NCBI GenBank assembly: GCA_030407315.1
Contig: JALQPE010002416.1
Location: forward strand, 1-64,000
From: Asparagopsis taxiformis
Lineage: Eukaryota; Rhodophyta; Florideophyceae; Bonnemaisoniales; Bonnemaisoniaceae
Direction of reading: 5' to 3'
DNA: 64,000 nt
The position numbers and the translations under genes were made by a program. Within the stretch, counting starts at the first letter, position 1. Each line of letters opens with the position of its first letter. This document shows positions 1 through 9,086 of this stretch, in pieces. A model generated the notes under the pieces. The model had not been told where the DNA came from, did not search any database, and was given only the letters and a program-made list of their open reading frames with translations.

Positions 1-433
1 ACAAGTGGCATGGACAATCTGCATTGTGTCCCATAACATCTAGAACATGGGAACATGCGGGATAGTCTGATACAAAACGACAAAGTCCCAGGAAAATGAT
101 GCAATCGTTACCCTCTGGATCTACGTCATGGAAACCAGTCGTACATCCCTGATTAGTCGCGAGAGATATGTCCAAAGATATGGTTTGTACTTACCCGGGA
201 CCGTGACACCGATTATACGCACTGCAGAAACTATTTCCGGCGACAGTCCAGGGGCAGCCCATGGGGATCATATAACTCCTCCAGCACTACCACTCTTACC
301 AGAGGCCTCATTGAGTCATCGCAGTACAAAAGAAAAGGGTAAACATAGTATGTGGTGCCACAGTCGAGAACACCGCGGATACTTGTCGGATGGCAGGAAG
401 GGTTTTCGTGCCCTGACTAATAAAATGACATTG
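1..433. other. Unassigned left flank
   Basis: I see no supported gene, RNA or repeat here. A 110-residue open frame on the plus strand (128-460) has no recognisable domain and an irregular composition, so I left it out. The stretch lies downstream of the broken minus-strand gene that ends near 434. Confidence 0.3.
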
Positions 434-2013
434 TTAATCGCACGACTGCACCGATATTAGTGTAAGTCCTTCAGAATTGATGAAGACATGAGTTTGCGGA
501 ATGGAGACGGGACCCGGAGAGCTGACTATAAGACCGACGATGAAAGGCTGCCCAGTAGTATACGTAAGTTCCATCCTGAAGCAGGAATAAAAGTGTGAGA
601 TGATCTCCAGGTCGAGCGAATTGCTCAAAGGACATTTTGCGGAGTACCAAACCAGGCCCGAAGGAGTGGGGAGAAACGGACTGCTGCTGATCAGAGGCCT
701 TACTGTTGTTCACCCATGAAGAGGACGTGAAAGCCACGAAATAATCTGAGTTGGAGGAAAATTGATTTCTTCTGAAAGCAGGAGGCGGCTCTAGGGTACA
801 GATGGTTGGCTTGTTGACCAGTGGTAACTCGGACCTGGACAGTACTACCCCCGAAAGCAGTGATGGTGTACCATCCATCTCTCAGCACTGAGAGAGTGGT
901 TTTGTCCTTTCACGAAGCGCTCTCTGATTTCCCCAGATTCGACGTATATATGTTTCCATGTATAGTTGGTACCCCATCAGATTCGAATGACTTGGAGGCT
1001 ACGTTATGGCGCCAAGCAAGATGTAACAGTTCTGGAGTAGAGATGTCTTCTCGGGCGTATTCACTTGGTGGAACGATTAGTACTGGTGCAGTTTGGCCAG
1101 CGGTGTTCTGTTCGATCTTGCTTCTTCGCAAAATGGCCTGAGATGCCATACGTGCTGCACTGCGGTCTACATACGGGGAAATACACCGTTTCCGAACGCA
1201 ACCAGGCGTTTGAAGAATAGCCATGTTCTAACTTTTCGGGTGATCGTAGAATAATGAGGTAGCCCTGTCTGAACGTGCTTTTCAGTTGAACCCTTCCTTG
1301 CGAAATCGAACAAAACGCGATCTTCATTCAGATCTGCGGCAGTGCATTTCGTGGATCTGGTCAACTTCGGTACTGTATACAGAGTTGTCCATTGCGTCAC
1401 ATGTATGGCGGGCCTTGAGCGATTCGAGGTATCCTCGATGAAAGGGGACGAGAGGAGAAGCTTCCATTGTGTCATTTCTTGTAGAAGAAGGTCTTCATCT
1501 TCTCACACAACATCATTAAATTCTGGATGTGTATCATCTTCATCAATATGGCCAGGATAATGTTCGGAACCTCCTCTTCTATCAGTTTCGATGTCATGAG
1601 TAGGCCCCCTGGTCGCGTTCTCGCTGCATGGCACGGAAACGACTTCATCTTCAACAGTACTAAAACTTGATGACCTTCCAAAGCAGGGGAACGATATATT
1701 GGATACCATCGCTGTCTGCGAAGGCAATGCTACCTTCCTGCGGAAGTAGGCCTTCGGGAGAAATCGAAGTAGGAACTACTTCAGAGGGGCTTTCCAGGGG
1801 TAATCGCAGACTAGGCTCGGATCCTGGTGCAGTAGCGAGTGAGTCAAGGGATGAGGCAACTCGATCGACTTGAAAGGGTCTCGAGTCATCTTGCCGAAGT
1901 GGAAAAGGATCAGATACGGTTCTGGAGGTCGAACGTCTAGATCGGTTATGGGGATGCGGAACAGTGTTGTAACGAAGGCGCAGACCGGAACGGGGCTTCC
2001 TTGGTCTTCCCAT
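434..2013 (-). pseudogene. Frameshifted unknown gene with an AT-hook-like N-terminus
   Basis: Protein-like segments succeed each other on the minus strand but change frame several times: about 2013-1690, 1727-1500, 1475-1220, 1224-910, 888-800, 800-640 and 628-434. Between 910 and 888 the frame is the same and only a TGA separates the two pieces. The first segment opens with GRPRKPR, which resembles an AT-hook DNA-binding motif, followed by a Ser/Pro-rich stretch. I recognise no catalytic domain. It could be an old pseudogene or a gene with several short introns that I cannot place. The element at 2353-7129 begins just upstream of it. Coding strand and integrity are inferred from composition only, so confidence is low. 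Confidence 0.35.
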
Positions 2014-2199
2014 GAAGTGACAACTGGGAATCTGAAGGTGTTCAAAGATGGAAATGGAATCAGAGCCAGTGGATTATTTCGATTCGGACGTTTGGTCAAC
2101 CATAAGTTGAGGGCAGTCTGGTACTGTGTAGTCACTCACATAATACCGTTACAAGAGTTTTTCATATTACGTAATACGGTTCCGTAATACCTAAAGCGA

Positions 2200-2254
2200 A
2201 CATTAAAATTTTAATGTCGAATAGGATTCCTTTAATAGTACTCTATTCGACATT
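2200..2254. repeat. Nested perfect inverted repeats
   Basis: 2200-2217 is a perfect 18-bp palindrome (ACATTAAAATTTTAATGT). Immediately next to it, 2213-2224 and 2243-2254 form a perfect 12-bp stem (AATGTCGAATAG and its complement) around an 18-nt loop. The cluster lies just outside the left hairpin of the element that starts near 2353 and may be part of its end. Confidence 0.7.
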
Positions 2255-2352
2255 CGCTGAACGGTGAGAAAGACATGTTGCGAGATGCTGAAATTTCGTA
2301 ACTTTTGAGGTGTGAAAATTACTGGAATAAAAACTGAACATAATTTTTCGGG

Positions 2353-2430
2353 CTCTAAAAATTACTCGAGTAAAAACTGATCTAGTCTTTGTCGGGAGCT
2401 AGATCAGTTTTATTCGAGTAATTTTTGGAG
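2353..2430. repeat. Left terminal hairpin of the ParB/2OG element
   Basis: Arms 2353-2385 and 2399-2430 are complementary over about 32 bp with three differences; the arm contains AAAATTACTCGAGTAAAAA followed by CTGATCTAG. A third, degenerate copy of the arm lies at 2316-2340. The spacer is only 13 nt, so the transcript or single strand would fold tightly. Confidence 0.75.
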
Positions 2431-2517
2431 TCCAAAAAATTACCAAATTTTATCATCAACGGAAAAGGAGCTGTGGAGGTGTTCTGGTCGTAGGGAGCAG
2501 TGCGAAGGCACACCTGA
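2428..2517 (+). repeat. Left inverted repeat of the ParB/2OG element
   Basis: Starts GGAGTCC and matches the reverse complement of 7016-7103 almost base for base, including the shared word GGAGGTGTTCTGGTCGTAGG. Similarity ends shortly after AAGGCACACCT. Confidence 0.85.
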
Positions 2518-2843
2518 GGAGTAATATGAGAGGTCCCAAACCTTTGTTGTAGCCTACTTCTACTCAGCTTTAAAAGATGATAGAACTGTAACTGTAACTA
2601 AAAGCTAGACAAGTATCAACGAGAAGGGAGGTGTACATGGAGGAAGGGACAGGACATGTATATTTCTGTATCACGCTCTGTTTGTTCAGTTCAGGCTGGC
2701 TGGGAGAGTTGATGTATAGAATGAAAAAAGAGACGGTTTATGAAGACATATCGTAAAGATATGGAATAGTCAACTGGTTGCAGCAAGAAACAGAATCGTT
2801 GAAATACGAGAGATCAACTAATGTCTACGGTAACTAACAGATT
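2518..2843. other. Downstream non-coding stretch of the ParB/2OG element
   Basis: Lies between the left inverted repeat and the stop codon of the minus-strand gene. I see no ORF, strong repeat or recognisable RNA. It probably holds the 3' untranslated region and polyadenylation signals of that gene, by position only. Confidence 0.4.
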
Positions 2844-5800
2844 CTAGACTTCCATGTAATCATCCCCAGAACTGCCAGCTGAAGAAGAGCTGGTATCACT
2901 CTCGCCGTCGTGGGGTAACTCGTACATATCTGGCCTTGCGACCGGACGCGAGTCCTTGAAGGGTGCATAGACTAGATCGTTGACTAAGACCGGTGTTTCC
3001 CGAATTGCCATGGTGTGGGCCCTAATATGATGAGGATAAACCATCTTGTATTTCTTCCCAAGCTTGGTTTTCATTAGCTCGTGATCTTTCCATCCCGGGC
3101 CGCTGTGCTCGAGGTCCCCACGACATACTATAACAGAATACCGTGGGATCCATACCAATTCTGGCTTGAGGAGGGGAAATATGTTCGCTGCAGATCGATG
3201 GGGAGCGTTAAGGAATGCATGGCTTCGCGGCCGTACAATAAGCGGAGTGCCCATTGCACCAGTAGCGATGAATGAATAATCCGGAAATAGAATAGGAGTC
3301 CAGTTGAAGCGGTTTTCGTCTTCTAACGGAGGACCAGGGTAGACGAAGTCGAGATGTGGGACTTGGCGCTCGCAACGAGATCCAGTTAGAAGCAACCTGA
3401 GCCCTGTCTTCCCGAACTGGAGCTTCGGGCCTTTTTCAAATCCGTCCAGAGACAGAGTTGAATCCTCTAGATGCAACTTTTCTGCTATGATAGCAAAGAA
3501 AACATCCAAGGCCGCCTTGTCTCTTGCGAGAGTAGAAGTAGAATCCTTTTCCAAATCTTCCACTACAGCCTTGCATGGGGTCGTGAACCTTTGTTCATCC
3601 TGGCCACCACGCGCATCCTGTTCGGAAGAACCCGAATTCAGAATCGGCCCCCAAGCACCAACCCGCCCATCTACGAACATGTCACAAAACGAGTCGAGGA
3701 GTTTGTGGATAGTAGAGCTGAGCTCGGATGGTTGTAGGATGCCGTCAAGGACGACATAACCAAGAGAGTCCAGTCGGGCCCTGGCACGCTCGAAGTAAAC
3801 CAATCTTGAAGAACTTGTATCCCCTGCCACGGACTCGATATCCTGCCGAAACTCTTCCACCTCACCCTCCGTTACATGAAATCCCGAGCGGTGTTCCGGA
3901 TGCAGCAAACTGGAAATGGAACGCACCATTGAAGCAGCCTCCTCTACAGAAGTATGACTGGTGAGAAATGATGGGGGCTCAGGTTGCTGATCCTCGTACC
4001 GATGTACTTTGAACCCTTTGGATTTCAACCTCGTAGGAGTGATTTGATCCTCGTCTTCTTTTTCTTCTCCAGAGTCTTCATTGCCGTCCATGCTTCCTCC
4101 CTCATCATTACCTTTCTTGACTTGCTTTGCTGCTTTCTTCGTCTTCTTTGTTCCAGAGGCAGACCGAGGAGTAACCGAAGGAGTAGGTGGGGAATCAAGT
4201 GACGCGATGTGCTCAGCAATAGCAGCAGATCTAGCCTTTGAACGAGTAAGACGGGAAGGGAAAGAGAGAGATTGGGGGGAATATATAGCTCGCCGCTTCG
4301 CGGGTGGAGCTCCTGGAGAAGAAGGATATTTCTTCTTCGCCCCGTCTGTTGAGGAGCGGGTTCAGAGGGCTGCTGAGGTTTTTCCACCGAATCAGTACTG
4401 GAACTGGCCTTCGCATATGGGTTGAAGTCATCCCCTTCCCAGGCTTCCTGTTCCGTTACTCCCGCTGGCGGCTTCCAAGATGGTGGGTCACCATCTTTCC
4501 CACCATCGTAACATTTCCTGGAACAAAAGAAGACCATATCACGCTCCCCTGTAGCGAGGTACTTCCTTGGGATGAGATGATGCACTCGCGCATAGTCACA
4601 TAGATTGTGAACCGGATTAATTCCGCAAGCCGTGCATTTATGAACAGCGGCACTTCCAGGAAAAGCGCAGTAATCTCCCAAAGAGCATGGAAACGGGCGT
4701 GGAGTAGTACTGTCACGCGGTATGCGGCTGACTGTGATGTTAGATACAGTCTTACTTGCTCCCTTCGACGCTGAATCCGGAGCTTTCTGAACTTCTGTGC
4801 CATCTTCCGCACGATCCGCACGATCCGCACGATCCGCACCAATTTCATTCCGTGAAGAGGGAGTGGAATGCGCGTCGGGTGGTTCAGAACGGTTCTCGTC
4901 CTCGGAGCCCATTTGCTCGGGATGTGGAGAATCTGTATCCTTTTCAGTTGCATCCTTTTCAGGTGCACCCTCCTCAGGTGCATCCTTGGAAATCTCCATG
5001 TCGTCATCCGACCCAGCGCTGGTTTCGGGTATCACCTGTTTTGATGCGGGAGTGGACGGTAGTTCCTCGACGGTCTCGTCGATAACGACGTCATCAGAAG
5101 AGATGGGGATTGGGAGAGATTCCACGATAACGTCTTCGAATTGGGTTAAACGACGTTCATGTGTCGAAGCACCCGTAGTCTTCGTCGCTGGTTGAGCAGC
5201 ATCAGTCGACTGCGAAGCTTGCATAATAGCTTGAGTGACTGGTTCGCCACCTTGGCGCTTGTCTTGAACCCCCTTGTTTTCTCCAGTGCCGTCTTCTTCT
5301 TCATCCGGGCCGTGTGATTCGGATGAAACCTGGCGAGTGGACTGAATTCCAAAGCGGTCTCGAAGAACGGATCGAAAACTCTCCAGCCGTGCCTCCTGGT
5401 TTTCGGGTTTCCTCGGCACAGGCTCTTCCTCGTATTGAATCATACGTTTGTAGACGGATTTCCACGTTGGTATCATATCCGTTCCGTCTGATTCCAAGTC
5501 TTCGAGGTCAGCGATGTCTTCGGTCGACAGGTTACTGACACGTGCCATCTCACGAATGACTTCGTAATATTGTTGAATGTAGGTCAAGTACGTCCGAAGG
5601 TCGAAAGACGGGACACGACCGAAGGTGGGAAGCAGTTGGACATTGCGGTAGTGAATGCACTTGACCATTAGCTCACTGGCACGATCCTCCGCCCTTGTAA
5701 AAGCAGTGTCCTTGAGAATTAAAAGACTGATTCCAACTTCGTTATCCTTTCTTCCTGAGGAAGCCTTGTACGCAGCGTATTTGCGGGGTGAACGCCTCAT

Positions 5801-6399
5801 GTTCATCGCCACATTCACTATAGAAGATACCGTGCTCTTCTTCAGAATACCGCTGAAGTGGCACTGGAAGAACCAGTTCGCAACCTGTGATGCAGGCATA
5901 TCAGCGACAGTTCTTTCACCGGGTCGGGCATATTTAACATTGCAGTTATAAATTCTAATGATCGCGTGGATACGATCTCGAACTGTGGTCGATAACACCG
6001 TGTGGACGAGTTCATTCAAACGCTGACTGAGGTACAGCATGTCCTCCATTGTCCTCTTTTCTCCGTCAGGTCTTTGAGCTTCTTGTACTGGGACATTGTC
6101 AACCACAGACGCCAAACGTTCCACACCTTTTTCTTTGCATCGTAAAAGAGCACGGCGACGATGGAGTCCGTCCACGATGTAATAGCGGCTTCACTGGATT
6201 GGTAGGGTAAGGAAACAACAGTGATACATCCCACCGCAGAGGTCTGGAAGCCTTCCATAACCATCTTGCGGAACAACAAGTCAACATGAAAGTCATCAAC
6301 TTCCCGGGATGCTTCATCGGGGACGTATATGTCCAGAATAGGCAACTTAATCATCTTGAAAACGTAATTCGACAACGAAGAAACAACGGAGCGTGACAT
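2844..6399 (-). pseudogene. ParB-like / zinc-binding / 2OG-Fe(II) dioxygenase fusion, two frameshifts
   Basis: ATG at 6399, stop at 2844; about 1,180 residues if read through. The N-terminal segment is ParB-like, with a final IVDGLHRRRAL motif near 6160. A Cys/His-rich zinc module (CSLGDYC ... CTACG ... FFCSRKCY) lies near 4500-4700. The C-terminal third has the 2OG-Fe(II) dioxygenase signature: PHLDF (HxD) near 3350 and a distal His in GDLEHSGPGW near 3105. Low-complexity acidic repeats, including a run of RAD units near 4820, link the parts. Two single-base frame breaks interrupt it, near 6190 and at the C-run 4340-4343. Downstream of the second break the long frame becomes Leu-rich nonsense while the correct frame is charged and open. 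The substrate is unknown; nucleic-acid oxidation is an inference from ParB and zinc context. Sequencing error is a real alternative to decay. Confidence 0.7.
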
Positions 6400-7015
6400 C
6401 GCAGGAATGGCTAGTTGACGTGCGCTGGAAGAAGCTTCCCCTCGGCGGGACGTAGGCTCATGGTTGGGATCGCAAGGAGGGTCGAATAGCTGACGATTGA
6501 AACGGTACCAGAGTAACGCGGTATGCCTTTCAAGTAGCAGGGGAGTACTAATCAGCTAGCCAGCGAGGGACAATGTATTAACAACAAATTTGTTCAACTG
6601 GAAGGACACCAAAACTGTGCGTAAAAATTCAGACCGCGCGAGCGGTTTCTATTGGCGCATGGTCCAACCTGAATCGAATAAACGGTCATAGCGCCAGTTC
6701 GAATAAAAATGTTAATTTCGGTAATTTTGCAATCTCGAAAAGTTACCGAAATACATACACCTTTCATGACTCGGATATTATCAATAAGAAAAGAAGAAAT
6801 GGAAACTGACTCTATCTCAGCAAGTATTAATACAACGGAAGTAGTCCTGAACCATTCATGACTTGTTCCAGTTAGTCAATGTTCTTCAGACATGTGCCGG
6901 ATGCAGCTACACGAACCGTTTATTGAGCCTCACACCTTTTTATTTCTCCTACCTACCTTTTCCGCGCAGTGCTGAACTGTCAGTATCTTTTTGTTCTCGT
7001 TAGATATAACGGTAC
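6400..7015. promoter_or_regulatory. Upstream region of the ParB/2OG gene
   Basis: AT-rich non-coding stretch between the first ATG (6399) and the right inverted repeat; it must contain the promoter by position. 6715-6724 and 6743-6752 form a perfect 10-bp stem (ATTTCGGTAA and its complement) around an 18-nt loop. An in-frame TGA lies upstream of the ATG with no earlier ATG, supporting the chosen start. I identify no specific promoter motif. Confidence 0.4.
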
Positions 7016-7103
7016 TTAGGTGTGCCTTGGCACTGCTCCCTACGACCAGAACACCTCCACAGCGCCTTTTCCGTGGATGATAAAATTTGGTAATTTTTTG
7101 GAC
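7016..7103 (-). repeat. Right inverted repeat of the ParB/2OG element
   Basis: Reverse-complement partner of 2428-2517. It runs into a perfect hairpin (7076-7129), so the outer 20 or so bases of this end are self-complementary. Confidence 0.85.
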
Positions 7104-7252
7104 TCCAAAAATTACCAAATTTTATCATCTCCCAAATCGCCTGTTCGCGTTCGTTCGCTGCTCTCCCACCCATTGCCACTTGTGGGAAATTGCGCGCGCA
7201 ATTTCCCACAAGTGGCACGTCTCGAATTATAGCGCTATAATTCGAGACGTGC
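7076..7252. repeat. Three consecutive perfect palindromes
   Basis: 7076-7098 and 7107-7129 are perfect 23-bp arms around TGGACTCC. 7175-7216 is a perfect 42-bp palindrome centred on GCGCGCGC. 7215-7252 is a perfect 38-bp palindrome centred on TAGCGCTA and overlaps the previous one by two bases. The three differ in sequence, so they did not arise by duplication of one unit. They sit at and just outside the right end of the ParB/2OG element. Confidence 0.9.
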
Positions 7253-7684
7253 GCCCCTTCACGCTCAAATCCATCGATCCGCTCCGGTATTATTATCATG
7301 AGAACCGTTCTAGAAGGGGTGCGGGATGTCTTCCACAAAAATTGTATTTTGCATAGACAGTGAATGAGGTGTGAACGGGTGGAAGCAGTGTATTAGCCAG
7401 CTTAGAGTCCTCCGCAGTAGACCCCGATTTCACTAATACGATACTTCCAGCCGTTCAGTTCAGATTCTCATAGTTTCATGGACAACCCTTGTAATGTCAG
7501 GTGCTGACATGCATGTCCTCGCGACCTCTCTACAGCACTTTACAGATTGTTCCGAGGAATACACAAATTACGATTTCAAATTTGCGGTCCATTTCTTACC
7601 AGCACCTCCGCTGCCACCGACGCATCGACCTCATTTCGGATTCAGTCTTCTTCTTTCCTCTTCTATTGCTATATTCAAGGCGCG
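7253..7684. other. Spacer upstream of a truncated gene
   Basis: No convincing coding or repeat signal. Open frames here are short and not supported. The stretch precedes the ATG at 7685 and may include its promoter. Confidence 0.3.
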
Positions 7685-8329
7685 ATGGTTGATACAATGA
7701 AACATGGGGCTGTTATCTCTGCAAGCGAGCGTGGCCCCACCAATCCAGGAGACTTGTATGGAGACGGAACTATCATATGGGTAGATCCAGCTCATGTTGT
7801 TTCTATACCAGCAATTGAAGGGTTTGGTACTGCAGCTTCAGACATTTCTTCCCGAGTGTCTCTGGACTTTGATGCACTCCATCTTTACGGATCTATCACT
7901 GAAAATGGTGATGTCACCCTTGTCGGAGGCATGGACGTCTGTGAGGAGATCTGGTCGCGCCCCCGCACGAAAACTTCACGGTTTTTAGTACGCATGAGCT
8001 ACGAGTCTATCTCTACTGAGCCACACACACTGATCTCTATTGTTTATCACATCCTCAGGAGAGAAAGACGGGTTCCCTTCACTGAATCAGTTTCCATACT
8101 TGCATACCTTCGTGACTACTGGCGTGATCGGGAGCGGAATGAGGATAACGTTCCCCTTGCACATCGCACCCTCCCAGGATTTCGAGCTGCTGTCAATGCC
8201 ATTTTCCAATCAAAGCTTCCGCCTGCGGCAGTCGCTGTCATGGAAGATTTGTTTTGGGAAGGCCTACCATCGTCATACCTTCAATATCGCCCAGTCCCTC
8301 CGCACTTTCTCGTCTTCGGAATGCGATGA
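7685..8329 (+). CDS. Unknown protein, probably truncated by a gypsy LTR
   Basis: ATG at 7685 opens a 214-residue frame with globular-protein composition. I recognise no family. A region near residues 150-215 looks helical (REGION rich in Arg/Glu, then LPPAAVAVMEDLFWEG). The stop TGA lies one base before the first base of the gypsy 5' LTR (8331), so the natural C-terminus may have been lost and the stop may come from the junction. The frame also extends upstream of the ATG without a stop for some distance, so an earlier exon is possible. No copy of the missing part is visible elsewhere in the window. Confidence 0.45.
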   Translation: MVDTMKHGAVISASERGPTNPGDLYGDGTIIWVDPAHVVSIPAIEGFGTAASDISSRVSLDFDALHLYGSITENGDVTLVGGMDVCEEIWSRPRTKTSRFLVRMSYESISTEPHTLISIVYHILRRERRVPFTESVSILAYLRDYWRDRERNEDNVPLAHRTLPGFRAAVNAIFQSKLPPAAVAVMEDLFWEGLPSSYLQYRPVPPHFLVFGMR

Positions 8330-8330
8330 G

Positions 8331-8989
8331 TGTAGTATACGTGGCGAGTCCGAAATCGCAAATATTTACGTTTTCCGCGGAATTCGAATTTCGGCGGATA
8401 CGACCGGCGACAGCAATGCACGAACATTGCTGGCGCATGCGCGCGCGCAACCGGAACACGTGTGCAACGAACGTATTGGCAACGGCCAACGGACCAACGG
8501 GTCCCTACGTGTCACCCACAAGGTCCTTTCCCATTCGGGGACGTTACGAGCAGTGTTTACACTGTAAAGCGATGCCATCGTGGCCATACAGGTATTGGCA
8601 TCGTGCCGGGAGGGAAAGGGGACAAGACAACGATCGAGCAACGGCTCTAGTCTACGACTGACTTCTACGTTTTACGTTTACGTTTTGCCTAGCGAGGCTT
8701 CGTCTCCGTCGAGCTGCGTACTCCCTACCCATCGCCGCACGTAAGGCTGATTGCGTGTAGTGCCTCCGGGCTTGGTTGAGAGCGCCTCCGGTGACGTACC
8801 ACCTCGTTCGCTAACGTAATCCTCGCGTGGATTGTTGCGTCGTGACGCTCGTGTCTACTCGCTAACCACTCTACCTTCTACCGTTCTAACAATACAGTCA
8901 AACACCAGCGGGTGGACTGCTCGTTTCGTTTCGTAAGGACAGCGTGTCCGTAGCTCGTACCAGCTATCTAGAACTAACGTTGTTCCACA
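8331..8989 (+). repeat. 5' LTR of gypsy copy 1
   Basis: Begins TGTAGTATACGTGGC and ends GTTCCACA, matching 21340-21997. It differs from the other three LTRs within its first 40 bases (GGCGAGTCCGAAATCGC instead of GGCAATTCCGAAATTGC). An 8-bp stem (CGATGCCA with TGGCATCG) lies near 8569-8601. Confidence 0.95.
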
Positions 8990-8990
8990 C

Positions 8991-9008
8991 TGGTCTCTCG
9001 ACCTAGAA
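8991..9008 (+). promoter_or_regulatory. Primer binding site, gypsy copy 1
   Basis: TGGTCTCTCGACCTAGAA lies one base after the LTR. Its complement ends in CCA and has the layout of a tRNA 3' end (T-stem strand, acceptor strand, discriminator A, CCA). The same 18-mer is the primer site of copy 2 and of the third LTR element near 53264. Confidence 0.85.
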
Positions 9009-9086
9009 GTTGCTACGAGCATAACGACAACCAACGAGGTTGAGCTCTTTTACGTTACGAAAGCTACGTGCTAAAGACGACGGTCT

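Larger units (their letters stand above)
2353..7129 (-). mobile_element. Inverted-repeat element carrying a ParB-zinc-2OG oxygenase gene
   Basis: About 88 bp at 2428-2517 recur in inverted orientation at 7016-7103 with only a few mismatches. Both copies are continued outward by a hairpin (2353-2430 and 7076-7129). The only substantial gene inside is the minus-strand ParB/zinc/dioxygenase gene at 2844-6399; no transposase is encoded. I could not define a target-site duplication because the exact outer ends are unclear. The motif AAAATTACTCGAGTAAAAA at its left end recurs near 61909, beside a methyltransferase-SET gene, which suggests a family of elements with shared ends and different cargo. 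That it is mobile is inferred from the inverted repeats. Confidence 0.65.

Noticed and set aside
128..460. 110-residue plus-strand frame
   Set aside because: No domain and no compositional support; the minus strand downstream looks more coding.
6016..6175. Separate gene starting at 6175
   Set aside because: The frame contains the last ParB motif, whose first half is in the overlapping frame upstream; the two are one gene with a one-base break.
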